A DNA stretch of 30,477 nt from Lachnospiraceae bacterium (GCA_009774375.1 VSNO01000033.1:1-30477); one strand, 5' to 3'. Positions 1 to 8,101 are shown, numbered from the stretch's first letter. Numbers and translations are program-made. Notes: generated by a model not told the origin, from the letters alone.

Positions 1-55
1 CGCCAGATTTAGGTTCTGGTGGGCGACCGTGCAGGTTCAAGTCCTGTTATCCGCA
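1..55 (+). tRNA. tRNA-Leu (anticodon UAG), 3' part only
   Basis: The left edge of the window cuts this tRNA. What remains is the anticodon arm (stem 3-7 with 15-19, seven-base loop 8-14, anticodon TAG at 10-12), a long variable arm at about 20-30 as expected for a class II tRNA, the T arm (stem 31-35 with 43-47, loop TTCAAGT) and the 3' acceptor strand ending near base 55. The CCA end is not encoded. The TAG anticodon and long variable arm together point to leucine. The D arm and 5' acceptor strand lie outside the window, so the acceptor pairing cannot be checked. Confidence 0.88.
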
Positions 56-67
56 GGAGCGCATGTG

Positions 68-108
68 GCCGGAAACCTTGCAAAACTAAGGGTTTCCGGC
101 TCTTTTTT
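68..108 (+). terminator. Rho-independent terminator after tRNA-Leu
   Basis: A perfect 10-bp stem (68-77 with 91-100, GC-rich) is followed at once by TCTTTTTTT. It lies 12 bases after the tRNA and before the promoter of the next gene, so it ends the tRNA transcript. Confidence 0.92.
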
Positions 109-169
109 TGCTTTTTTATGACAGAAAATATGCGAAATTATTACGAAATATTAAATCAGATCCCATTTC

Positions 170-198
170 TTGACAACAAACAGCAAAGCTGATACTAT
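170..198 (+). promoter_or_regulatory. Sigma-A type promoter for the transglutaminase-like gene
   Basis: A consensus -35 TTGACA (170-175), a 17-base spacer and -10 TACTAT (193-198). The spacer ends in TGA, giving an extended -10. The start codon is 32 bases downstream, behind a GGGGAGTAGG ribosome binding site. Confidence 0.75.
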
Positions 199-230
199 TT
201 TTTAAAAATCTTAAGATAAAGGGGAGTAGG

Positions 231-3200
231 ATGATGAGACGAACGAGGATCTTTGCTGTCATTCTTGCCCTGCTGCTGGTACTGTCATATGGCATGGCAG
301 GTATGGGCGGCAGTGTCAGCGCGGCAAACACGAACGCAAGTCGCTATTATTACAGTCAGCTGAAAGGCGATGCCAAAGCTATTTATGATGCCATGTACGA
401 GATGTATGTGCAGGGGATCTTCAAGACGGGCACGCAGGAGTATGATCTGGTGGAAAAGGGGCATATGACCAGTGAGCAGGCTGCGCGCTATGAGACGGAC
501 AAGGACGAGCTGCTGCGCCAGTACGGGGCGGCAAGGGATGCTTTTTATGCAGATTATCCGGATATTTTTTATGTGGATTTTTCAAATCTGTCGGTCTCAT
601 GGAGCAAGAGCGGAGATGTGTACAAGGTTGTGCTGAGAATTGGCAGGAGCGAGAACTATTTTGTGGAGGGATTTGCCGACACGCAGCAGGTAGAGCGTGC
701 GGAAAAGGAGCAGGATGCCAGAATCAGCGAGATCGTAAAGGGCGCGAAGGGGAATTCCTCGTCAGTCCGGGAGCAGGTGGCATATGTCTACAATGCCATT
801 ATAGACAACACCGAATACAGGCTCGACACAAATTGTGATGCGGGCAACGCAGGGCATGTGAGAACCTCCTACGGTGCGCTCGTGAAGGGACAGAGCCTGT
901 GTGAAGGTTATGCCAGGGCGGTCAAGACCGTGCTGGATGCCATGGGGATCAACAGCGTGCTGGTGCAGGGAAACTACCGGGCGCCGGACGGCAGCGACAA
1001 TCTTCACATGTGGAACTATGTACAGATCGACGGAAAGTGGTATGGTGTGGATGCCACAGCCGGAGACGGTATGAAGGGTACTGTTGACAGTGGAAAGTAT
1101 CTGCTGGCTGACAGATCGGTGATGGATGCGAACCACAAGCCCGACGGCGTTATGTCAGGCAGCGGTTTTCGGTTTACCTATCCGCAGCTTTCGGGACCGG
1201 AAGGAGGCTCTGAGGGGGAAGAACCGGAACCGGATACGGGGAACACGGACGGGGATACGGACGAGGACGGATATGAAAAGCGCTTTGACAAAGAGGGACT
1301 TCTGGTGCAGTACCGGAATGGGACGGAGTCAGAAGGGGCGGTAGGTGTATTTAAGGTAAGCTACAAGGGCATGGGATATCAGAATGCGGTCGACCGCGAG
1401 GGCGTGTATATGCTGGCCCGCTTTTATCAGTATATGCCAGGAACTGGAGAGTATGAAGTCGGCAGCTGGGGCTATGCCGATCCTAAGCCTTTTATGATGC
1501 CGCAGCATGCGGATGCGCTGCTCCTTGCCAACGGGAACAGCAGGTATATTGAGTTTGCGGTCACGAAAAAGGCGCCTGCGGGTCCGCTCTACGGTGATGA
1601 CCTGACTGCGGAGGAACTGGAAAAGAACTGGAAATTCCAGGGGACGGAGGCAGATTTCATCGTCTCCACGGGAAAGCTGGACAATCCGAAGGGCACATTT
1701 GTCCCGTCACCCTTTGCCAGAAAACTCACGCCAAACAATACGAGCTTTATCTCCTGTGGAAAGAAATATCATATTACGGCGGTGTTCAACGAACAGCTCG
1801 TGGAGATCAACGGGCAGAAAGCCGGATATAAAGTCACTGTAAAAAATGGCTGGAGTGCGGAGGAGAACAGCAAGATCGAGAATTTTACATGGGATGGAGA
1901 CCGCACGGTGGAGTTCGACTTTACGCCGAGTGATCAGCTGGCGGACAATTACGCTGATTATACGTTCCAGATCACCGGTCTGCAGGGGATAGGCAGCCTG
2001 AAGGCACCGGACAGCTTTATCTACAGTGCGAAGATAAAGATATCAATCTGTGCACACAGGAATGAGGGGATCTATCTGAATCTGGGCGCGAAACCCAAGC
2101 TGTTGGAGCCGATGGACATATTCTGCGGCGACTGGGTGAATGAGAATAATCAGAAACTCAGGGATGTGAAGAACATCGTCTTGACGGCTTCGAAGCCCGA
2201 GGTGGTGGTGGAGAGCGATCCCGCGAAGCAGAGCGGGGAGATGCTAGAGAAGATAGAAGGCAAGCTTCCCGATGAGTGCACCATAGTAAAGAGCGCTACC
2301 TACGATCTCAAGCTGATGACCTGCAATGAGAATATACTGAGCACAGGATCCAGTGTCAGGCTGCACATCGGCTTTCCGGAAGGTTTCGGACCGGAGAATG
2401 CAGGTGTGAGCTACAAGGCGTATCACTTTACGAGAGACAAAAATGGCACGATCACTGGTGTGGAGGAACTTGACTGCATTGTGACGGACAAAGGTCTGAT
2501 CGTCACATGCTATTCGTTCAGCCCCTTTGCGGTTGTGGCGCTCAAAGGAGAGCCCGAGGCAGATACGATCAGCCAGAAACTGCTCATCATGAATACTGAG
2601 GGCGGCGATGCCGTATTTCAGGAAGATAAAAACAATAAAATATGCACGATGTCAGAAAAAGGACAGACGCGGACGATTGATATAAAAGCGAAGGAAGGGT
2701 ACCGGATCAGCGGGCTTTACCTGAACAATATTGCGCTGAAAGTGACTGACAGCAAGTCTATGAAGTATACAGTCAAGTCCGAGGATCTGAAGGGCGGGGG
2801 CAATATTCTGGATGTGACGTTTGCGAAGGACAATCCGAAACAGGAGACGGCGCCGTCGACACAGGACAAGCCCTCGGCATCTTCTTCGCAGGGTTCTTCA
2901 CAGAACGGATCCGGGAGTGCTTCTGCCAGCAGTTCCGGTAACAATAACACTGTCGGCAGCGCTGGCAACAATACTGCTGCCAGCAGTTCCAGCAGCAGTA
3001 AGCCGGCAGATCCAAAAACAGCTGGAACACCGGTGGTGGTGTTTCCGCAGGGGGTAGTGAATAATGCTGTGACAGACCAGACATCAGCAGCTGCAGCGCC
3101 CACAGTAACCTCGCCGGCGGCGCCGGTGACTTCGGCCGCACCGTCATCGCCAAAGCCGTCGGCGACAACGATAACAGGCGAGATAACGGCAGACGCCAGT

Positions 3201-3455
3201 GTGACTTCATCCGAACCGGCAGACGAACCGGTTCCGATGATAACGCCCGACACGGATATGGAGTTGGAACACATCGTGTTATCAACGGGGGAGGACGGTA
3301 TGGATCTGGTAGTCTTGCCGGCAGATACCGCTGAACCTGAGGAGGATGGATCGGGGATGAACAGCATCCTTCTGACGATCCTGATCGGTGCAGTCGTTGT
3401 CGGCATGATCGCCGTGGCAGCTGCCGGTTTTGTGCAGATGAGACGTGAAGAGTGA
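231..3455 (+). CDS. Secreted transglutaminase-like surface protein
   Basis: A 1074-aa exported protein. Residues 1-32 form a typical signal peptide (basic MMRRTR, hydrophobic core, cleavage near SVSA-A). A transglutaminase-like core follows at about 170-300. The apparent catalytic triad is Cys224 in SLCEGYAR, His259 in NLHMWNY and Asp274 in YGVDAT, so the domain looks active. Such domains act as crosslinking enzymes or cysteine proteases on protein or peptidoglycan peptides. The middle (about 350-860) is a long extracellular region I cannot assign to a family. Residues about 867-1003 are a Ser/Thr/Pro/Ala-rich low-complexity linker. One membrane helix at about 1045-1067 ends in a short basic and acidic tail, so the protein is membrane-anchored; there is no LPXTG motif. 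It has its own promoter and a good ribosome binding site, and is probably monocistronic. It converges on the CYTH gene with an 11-base gap. The fold is well supported; the substrate is unknown. Confidence 0.85.
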   Translation: MMRRTRIFAVILALLLVLSYGMAGMGGSVSAANTNASRYYYSQLKGDAKAIYDAMYEMYVQGIFKTGTQEYDLVEKGHMTSEQAARYETDKDELLRQYGAARDAFYADYPDIFYVDFSNLSVSWSKSGDVYKVVLRIGRSENYFVEGFADTQQVERAEKEQDARISEIVKGAKGNSSSVREQVAYVYNAIIDNTEYRLDTNCDAGNAGHVRTSYGALVKGQSLCEGYARAVKTVLDAMGINSVLVQGNYRAPDGSDNLHMWNYVQIDGKWYGVDATAGDGMKGTVDSGKYLLADRSVMDANHKPDGVMSGSGFRFTYPQLSGPEGGSEGEEPEPDTGNTDGDTDEDGYEKRFDKEGLLVQYRNGTESEGAVGVFKVSYKGMGYQNAVDREGVYMLARFYQYMPGTGEYEVGSWGYADPKPFMMPQHADALLLANGNSRYIEFAVTKKAPAGPLYGDDLTAEELEKNWKFQGTEADFIVSTGKLDNPKGTFVPSPFARKLTPNNTSFISCGKKYHITAVFNEQLVEINGQKAGYKVTVKNGWSAEENSKIENFTWDGDRTVEFDFTPSDQLADNYADYTFQITGLQGIGSLKAPDSFIYSAKIKISICAHRNEGIYLNLGAKPKLLEPMDIFCGDWVNENNQKLRDVKNIVLTASKPEVVVESDPAKQSGEMLEKIEGKLPDECTIVKSATYDLKLMTCNENILSTGSSVRLHIGFPEGFGPENAGVSYKAYHFTRDKNGTITGVEELDCIVTDKGLIVTCYSFSPFAVVALKGEPEADTISQKLLIMNTEGGDAVFQEDKNNKICTMSEKGQTRTIDIKAKEGYRISGLYLNNIALKVTDSKSMKYTVKSEDLKGGGNILDVTFAKDNPKQETAPSTQDKPSASSSQGSSQNGSGSASASSSGNNNTVGSAGNNTAASSSSSSKPADPKTAGTPVVVFPQGVVNNAVTDQTSAAAAPTVTSPAAPVTSAAPSSPKPSATTITGEITADASVTSSEPADEPVPMITPDTDMELEHIVLSTGEDGMDLVVLPADTAEPEEDGSGMNSILLTILIGAVVVGMIAVAAAGFVQMRREE

Positions 3456-3466
3456 ACGCGGCAGAT

Positions 3467-3967
3467 CTAATCAAATCTCCGCTGGCTCATAACTGAGTTA
3501 TGATACGCAGGATCATCGGTGACGTCCGCGTCAAACCATGAGGGCGGGATAAAGGCGTCCGCCATCCCGGTCTCAGGGAACTCTACCTCCGCTACGATGA
3601 GAGGCGCAAAGGGCGGGGCAAAGACGTCCAGCTCGATAAAGAGCTTGGGTGTGGTCAGGGGGATATAGCTGTCATCAAACTGTGGATCTTCGATGGGAAT
3701 GACATATCTTTTCTTGGATATGACATTCCCATCAGCTTTTTTGAGCAGATGGCGGTAGGAGGTCTCGTCGAGAGGCAGGTTGTACTCTTCCCGCACCATC
3801 AGACCGCTTCCCTTGTAGGTCAGGGAGTAGGAATCGTCGGATCTGCGGACGCGCACGACGGGAGATGTGTTGAGATAGGCCTGCTCAATGATCCTGCAGG
3901 GGTATGCTTCCAGATTTTCGGGTAATTTCTTGATCGTGTATTTTTTTTCGATTTCTATGTTTTTCAT
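3467..3967 (-). CDS. CYTH domain protein (triphosphate tunnel metalloenzyme)
   Basis: A 166-aa cytosolic protein. The N-terminus carries the CYTH signature ExExK as E5-I-E7-K-K9. Further basic and acidic strand motifs follow (RVRRSDD, YSLTYKG, ELDVF, VAEVEFP), matching the eight-strand tunnel that binds triphosphate and divalent metal. Known members hydrolyse tripolyphosphate or thiamine triphosphate, or act as class IV adenylate cyclases; short stand-alone bacterial members like this are usually triphosphatases. The length fits a single CYTH domain. The start is supported by AGAAGGGATC upstream. It lies 37 bases downstream of the CmpB-like gene on the same strand and may share its transcript. 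The exact substrate cannot be read from sequence. Confidence 0.85.
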   Translation of the reverse strand: MKNIEIEKKYTIKKLPENLEAYPCRIIEQAYLNTSPVVRVRRSDDSYSLTYKGSGLMVREEYNLPLDETSYRHLLKKADGNVISKKRYVIPIEDPQFDDSYIPLTTPKLFIELDVFAPPFAPLIVAEVEFPETGMADAFIPPSWFDADVTDDPAYHNSVMSQRRFD

Positions 3968-3985
3968 AAATGTTCCGATCCCTTC

Positions 3986-4019
3986 TATAATATTAGTTTA
4001 TTTATTATATTAGTTTATT
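3986..4019. repeat. 17-bp tandem duplication across the end of the CmpB-like gene
   Basis: Two adjacent 17-base units, 3986-4002 and 4003-4019, differ at one position. On the minus strand each begins AATAAACTAATAT. The first copy holds the last codons and stop of the CmpB-like gene; the second is noncoding and lies upstream of the CYTH gene. It is very AT-rich and may supply a -10-like element for the CYTH gene, but that is not established. Confidence 0.8.
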
Positions 4020-4649
4020 CAGCCAATGCTGCCGGAAGACGGCGCTTTCCGGCTCGATCAAAAGTCTCTGTCTGTATAATAAGCGATCGGCGGCAAAAAT
4101 GCAAGGCCTAAGTGTGCTGATGAGCTCGCCGGTGTGGGGCTTCATGGCGGAGTAAGCGGCATCGGCAGTGAAGATCAGCGTGAACACAACACACAGCGCC
4201 GCGCGCATTGCAATGGTCAGGCGGTGGTAATATCTGTTGAAGACAGGCTGAAAGACGCAGATGAGCAGCATGCCGCCCAGTCCGAAACCGACGGAGCTGG
4301 TCAGACAGATGTGCCCGTTCACATTGCACATATGCCCGCTGTAATCCCACCAGCGGATGCCCCATTTCCATTCGAGCCAGACGCCTGAGAAATATTCCAG
4401 TGCAGTACACAGGATGCAGGAAAGCGCAAAGACGGACACAGGATGTCTGCGCAGCCTGTGGAGCAGCAGGATCAGGAGGACGCAGCCTGTGCCGTAGATA
4501 GGCAGATAAGGTCCCATGTATACGCCCCGGTTCACAAAGGTGTGGGCAGTCACCAGATAGAGCAGCACTTCCCAGAGCCAGCCGGCGAAGGCGGTTGTGA
4601 AGAACAGCAGTGCATAGTAGTCAAATGGACGGATGTTTTTTCCTTTCAT
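4005..4649 (-). CDS. CmpB-like (putative ABC transporter type IV) membrane protein
   Basis: A polytopic membrane protein, 214 aa from the chosen start. Hydrophobic segments include YYALLFFTTAFAGWLWEVLLYLV, the LLILLLHRL stretch, SVFALSCILCTALEYFSG, GFGLGGMLLICVF and AALCVVFTLIFTADAAYS. The W-x-W-E helix end, RGVYMGPYLPIYGTG and the C-T-A-L-E-Y-F-S-G motif are typical of the putative ABC-transporter type IV/CmpB family (formerly DUF1113), common in Clostridia and of unknown function. An in-frame ATG exists at 4721, but it lies inside a long hairpin and lacks a ribosome binding site. The ATG at 4649 has GAGGGAA upstream, although at a rather long distance, so I prefer it. The gene probably forms a two-gene unit with the CYTH gene. 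Confidence 0.8.
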   Translation of the reverse strand: MKGKNIRPFDYYALLFFTTAFAGWLWEVLLYLVTAHTFVNRGVYMGPYLPIYGTGCVLLILLLHRLRRHPVSVFALSCILCTALEYFSGVWLEWKWGIRWWDYSGHMCNVNGHICLTSSVGFGLGGMLLICVFQPVFNRYYHRLTIAMRAALCVVFTLIFTADAAYSAMKPHTGELISTLRPCIFAADRLLYRQRLLIEPESAVFRQHWLNKLI

Positions 4650-4699
4650 GATAAGATCAGATTCCCTCTGTGCAGACTTTATTGTTACAGGATAGTATC

Positions 4700-4758
4700 T
4701 CCTGAAAAAGTGCGGATCCATTCGCGGAAGAGTGCGAATGGATATTCCTTTTTCAGGA
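4700..4758. repeat. Long hairpin upstream of the CmpB-like gene
   Basis: An outer 11-bp perfect stem (4700-4710 with 4748-4758) encloses a small internal loop and an inner 10-bp perfect stem (4716-4725 with 4734-4743) around an eight-base loop. Neither strand has a T-run after the stem, so it is not a standard terminator. On the minus strand it starts almost exactly where the predicted transcript of the CmpB-like gene would begin. Confidence 0.8.
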
Positions 4759-4766
4759 AAACTGTG

Positions 4767-4795
4767 ATATCATGATTAATATGTAATAGTGTAAA
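4767..4795 (-). promoter_or_regulatory. Candidate promoter for the CmpB-like/CYTH unit
   Basis: On the minus strand, -35 TTTACA (4795-4790), a 17-base spacer and -10 TGATAT (4772-4767). Transcription would start near 4760, immediately before the hairpin at 4758-4700. Call based on spacing and hexamer match only. Confidence 0.5.
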
Positions 4796-4833
4796 AAATG
4801 TTTTGGGAACTGGATTTCACGGAGGAGTACGAG

Positions 4834-6336
4834 ATGGCTGATATTATGAGGCTTCAGAATGGGAGCGATATACGCGGTATTGCGTGTGATGGGATCGAGG
4901 GGGAGAATGTGAATCTCACTGAGGATGCGGGAAACCTGATCGGCGGCGGTTTTGTCAGGTGGCTTGCGGACAGGAAGGGAAAGCGGACAGATGAACTGCG
5001 GATCGGGATCGGTCATGATTCCAGGATCACGGCGGACAGCCTGTTTACTGCGGCGGCAAAAGGGATCGCGGCATCGGGGGCAAGGGTTTACGACTGTGGC
5101 TTGGTATCGACGCCTTCGATGTTCATGACGACGGTGTTTGAGGAGTTTGCGTTTGACGGGGCGATCATGATCACGGCGAGCCATCTTCCGTTCAACAGAA
5201 ATGGTTACAAGTTCTTTGACAGGAGCGGCGGCCTGGAGCATGACGACATCACCAGGGTGCTCGAGACGGCGTCGGGACTCCGGGTGATGGATGCGGATCT
5301 GTCCGATGTGGAAAAAGTTGATTCCATCTCTGTATATTGTGGATTTTTGCGGGAGAAGATAAGGAAGAGTATCAACGCCGGCAATTATGACAGCCCGCTC
5401 ACCGGGCTGCATATCGTGGTGGACGCGGGGAATGGCGCTGGCGGCTTCTTTGTCGAAAAGGTCTTAAAACCGCTCGGCGCGGACACGACAGGGAGCCAGT
5501 TCCTGGAACCTGACGGACATTTTCCCAATCATATACCAAACCCTGAGAACAGGGAGGCGATGGAGGCGGTCAGGCAGGCTGTGCTGGAGAACAAGGCGGA
5601 TCTGGGTATCATATTTGATACGGACGTAGACAGAATGTCAGCGGTGCTTCCAGACGGCGGCGAGGTGAACAGGGACGCGATCATTGCGATGATGACGGCG
5701 ATCATCGCGGAGGACTACCCTGGCGGAACGATCGTGACGGACTCCGTCACCAGCGACAGGCTGACGCGCTTTATCGAGGGCATTGGCATGAAACATCACA
5801 GGTATATGAGAGGCTACAGGAATGTCATCGATGAGTCCATCCGCCTGAACAGCGAGGGAGTGGTGTCGCCGCTTGCGATCGAGACCTCTGGTCACGGTGC
5901 GCTCAGCGAGAATTATTTCCTCGACGACGGCGCATATATGGCGGTGAAACTGTTGATCGCGCTCGCAAAGGCGGCGAGAGAGGGGAAAACGCTGGCATCC
6001 TTTATCGAAACGCTGGAAAAAGGTTTTGAGGAGCGGGAGTACCGCTTCAGGATCCAGGGCGATGATTTCAAGACCTATGGAAAGGATGCGCTGAACACGT
6101 TTGAGGAGCGGGCAAAAGCGAGAGGGTACCAGATCGCGCCGGATTCTTATGAAGGGATCCGCATCACCTTTGACACGGACGAGGTGAAGGGCTGGCTGCT
6201 GCTGCGCATGTCGCTGCACGATCCGCAGATGCCGCTCAATATCGAAGGCGTCAGGGAGGGCGACTGCGATAAGCTCTTTGACATCGTGCTGGAGCTGCTT
6301 GACGGGTTCGACAGACTGGTGATACCTGCCAAATAA
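4834..6336 (+). CDS. Phosphomannomutase/phosphoglucomutase (phosphohexomutase)
   Basis: A cytosolic alpha-D-phosphohexomutase of 500 aa that interconverts hexose 1- and 6-phosphates through a phosphoserine. The phosphoserine motif TASHLP has Ser116. The Mg-binding loop is DTDVDR with Asp262, Asp264 and Asp266. The sugar-binding loop is ETSGHGAL, and the C-terminal phosphate-binding domain lies around YEGIRI. The length fits the four-domain family. Start choice: GGAGG at 4821-4825 lies just ahead of the ATG at 4834 (MADIMRLQ), while the in-frame ATG at 4798 has no ribosome binding site. ispF follows after 20 bases. Whether glucose or mannose phosphate is preferred cannot be read here, so no symbol is given. 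Confidence 0.9.
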   Translation: MADIMRLQNGSDIRGIACDGIEGENVNLTEDAGNLIGGGFVRWLADRKGKRTDELRIGIGHDSRITADSLFTAAAKGIAASGARVYDCGLVSTPSMFMTTVFEEFAFDGAIMITASHLPFNRNGYKFFDRSGGLEHDDITRVLETASGLRVMDADLSDVEKVDSISVYCGFLREKIRKSINAGNYDSPLTGLHIVVDAGNGAGGFFVEKVLKPLGADTTGSQFLEPDGHFPNHIPNPENREAMEAVRQAVLENKADLGIIFDTDVDRMSAVLPDGGEVNRDAIIAMMTAIIAEDYPGGTIVTDSVTSDRLTRFIEGIGMKHHRYMRGYRNVIDESIRLNSEGVVSPLAIETSGHGALSENYFLDDGAYMAVKLLIALAKAAREGKTLASFIETLEKGFEEREYRFRIQGDDFKTYGKDALNTFEERAKARGYQIAPDSYEGIRITFDTDEVKGWLLLRMSLHDPQMPLNIEGVREGDCDKLFDIVLELLDGFDRLVIPAK

Positions 6337-6356
6337 TGAAAACTGGGAGATCATAG

Positions 6357-6923
6357 ATGAGAATAGGAATGGGTTATGATGTGCACCGCCTCGTGGAGGG
6401 AAGGCCTCTTGTCATGGGCGGTGTGACGATACCGTATGAGCTGGGACTGTTAGGACATTCCGACGCGGATGTGCTGCTGCACGCGGTCGCGGATGCGCTA
6501 CTGGGCGCTGCGGCGCTCGGCGATATCGGAAAGCATTTTCCGGATACAGATCCCGCCTACAAGGGGATCTCCAGCATGATCCTGCTGGAAAAGGTCGGGA
6601 AACTGCTGGAAGAAAATATGTTCTTTATCGAAAATATTGACGCGACGATCATCGCGCAGGCGCCCAGGATGCGTCCGCACATTGACCAGATGCGGGAAAA
6701 TATCGCCAGGGCGCTGGGGATCAGCGCTGATCAGGTCAATGTCAAGGCGACGACGGAGGAAGGGCTTGGATTCACGGGCGAGGGAAAGGGCATCTCCGCG
6801 CAGGCGGTCTGCATGCTCACAAGTCCAAGGGAAATGGCGACAATGGAGGCAGGAACGGGCGTGCGGTCTGCAGATGGGCGTTCCTGTGAAAACTGTCCGG
6901 GCTGCAGTGCCCTGGCGCAGTGA
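6357..6923 (+). CDS. ispF: 2-C-methyl-D-erythritol 2,4-cyclodiphosphate synthase
   Basis: IspF cyclises CDP-methylerythritol 2-phosphate to methylerythritol cyclodiphosphate in the MEP route to isoprenoids. The metal-binding residues are present: Asp8 and His10 in GYDVHR, and His42 in LLHAVADALLG. GHSDAD, KHFPDTD and VKATTEEGLGFTGEGKGI are family signatures. The catalytic domain ends near residue 157, the usual full length. About 30 further residues follow, ending with a cysteine cluster C177-E-N-C180-P-G-C183. This tail is not part of the classic enzyme and could bind a metal or be inert. The ribosome binding site is GGGAG at about 7 bases. The stop overlaps a GTG codon of the next reading frame, suggesting translational coupling. 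Confidence 0.95.
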   Translation: MRIGMGYDVHRLVEGRPLVMGGVTIPYELGLLGHSDADVLLHAVADALLGAAALGDIGKHFPDTDPAYKGISSMILLEKVGKLLEENMFFIENIDATIIAQAPRMRPHIDQMRENIARALGISADQVNVKATTEEGLGFTGEGKGISAQAVCMLTSPREMATMEAGTGVRSADGRSCENCPGCSALAQ

Positions 6924-8086
6924 CGGGATATAGCAGGATGGATCAGATGATCGGGGAACGGGAATCAGAGAAAGAGCTCGCTGACAGGATCCAGAGAGAA
7001 TATGATATCGCTGTACGGCATGAGGAGAATGAGGGCCGCTTGGTTTTTTCAGTGCAGGAGGACGGACAGCTGTCTGCGCTGAAGCTCATGCCCCGCGCTG
7101 CTGCAATGCGCAGAAATCCGCAGACCGTCAGTGCAGGGCGCCCTCCATGCATGGCGGATATCGAGCGCGTGGAGACAAAACTGCTTGCTTTTGCGACGCC
7201 CATAACCCACTGCAGAGAGGCGGCGATGAGAAAGCTGATATCAGGTGCCCTGGCATATCAGAATCAGGCACGGGTGCCATTGTGCCTGATCGACAGCCTG
7301 CAGGAAGGGCTTTGTGAGAGCCTTCCGGGGGCGGAGCTTATGAGGCAGCTGGGGTTTCAGTATATTTATGACAGACCATCGTATGCGCTGAATACAGAGA
7401 CGATATCGGTGGAGATGCTGGAGCGGGCAGCAGGGGGAGAGACAGTTTCCCTGGATATCCCTGACACGACGCTGCAGGTGGCTGCCGGGGAAGACCTGCT
7501 CTCCCTCGCACATTTTGTCAATGCGAGGCTTTGCAGGCAGTACGGATTTTTTATGATCCGGAGCGCATCGTACTATGAAGGGGTGCAGAAAAGGCTGCTC
7601 GGCGCTGGTGGAAATCTGTTTCAGATCATGGAGCACGGGATCCGAAGGGGGTATTTTGCCTGCGCAGGTACTGCGGCGGACAGCATCAGGGAGGCTGTAT
7701 TTGATCCGGCTTTTGACAGGGAATGTTATATCCTGACAGAGAAAGGGAACACGCCGGCAGTCATGGCAAGGATCGTAAATCTGCCTGAAATGCTGAGATA
7801 TGTCACGGGAAATGGCCGGATAACGATCGCCGTCCGGCTGAAAGATCCGGCAGTTGCGGGGAACGACGGACTTTTTATATGGTATATTGATGAGAAGGGA
7901 AGCCGTATGGAACGCGTGGAAGCGCCGGATGGCGCGATGGAAAAAGAACCTTCCATGCGCCCGGAAGTCACGACTACGATCGGTGAGTTTACCGCATTTA
8001 TTTTTGAGTATATGAAGTTGAAGCAGAGTGCGAAATTTGATAGTATATACCTGGCAGGACCGGTGTCTGTCAACGATATATATTAA
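6920..8086 (+). CDS. Eis-like GNAT protein with C-terminal SCP2-like domain
   Basis: Up to 388 aa. The layout resembles Eis-type N-acetyltransferases: a first GNAT half (EDGQLSALKLMP, around residues 47-58), a second part ending LGFQYIYDRPSY, and a C-terminal sterol-carrier-like domain (MARIVNLPEMLRYV, then RITIAVRLKDP). The C-terminal end VSVNDIY resembles the conserved end of Eis-like proteins, where the terminal carboxylate helps catalysis. The acetyl-CoA loop, normally R/Q-x-x-G-x-G/A, reads THCREAAMRKL, with neither glycine, so enzymatic activity is doubtful. The start is uncertain: GTG at 6920 overlaps the ispF stop, and ATG codons at 6938 and 6947 are alternatives. Identification rests on remembered family patterns, so the domain call is moderate and the substrate unknown. 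Confidence 0.65.
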   Translation: MTGYSRMDQMIGERESEKELADRIQREYDIAVRHEENEGRLVFSVQEDGQLSALKLMPRAAAMRRNPQTVSAGRPPCMADIERVETKLLAFATPITHCREAAMRKLISGALAYQNQARVPLCLIDSLQEGLCESLPGAELMRQLGFQYIYDRPSYALNTETISVEMLERAAGGETVSLDIPDTTLQVAAGEDLLSLAHFVNARLCRQYGFFMIRSASYYEGVQKRLLGAGGNLFQIMEHGIRRGYFACAGTAADSIREAVFDPAFDRECYILTEKGNTPAVMARIVNLPEMLRYVTGNGRITIAVRLKDPAVAGNDGLFIWYIDEKGSRMERVEAPDGAMEKEPSMRPEVTTTIGEFTAFIFEYMKLKQSAKFDSIYLAGPVSVNDIY

Positions 8087-8101
8087 TAAGGAGGGATGCA
8101 T

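Noticed and set aside
1..230. tRNA-Leu as an attachment site for an integrated element
   Set aside because: No integrase gene lies nearby and no repeat of the tRNA 3' end was noticed elsewhere in the window.
2922..2990. A repeated CTGCCAGCAGTTCC block in the surface protein gene
   Set aside because: It reflects the repetitive Ser/Ala/Gly stalk sequence rather than a separate genetic element.
2717..3474. Two long overlapping minus-strand frames in the Ser/Thr/Pro-rich part of the surface protein
   Set aside because: The repetitive GC-rich codons of the stalk leave other frames open by chance; there is no initiation signal.
4798..4833. Upstream start for the phosphohexomutase at 4798
   Set aside because: No ribosome binding site lies ahead of it, while GGAGG is placed correctly for the ATG at 4834, where the family-like sequence begins.
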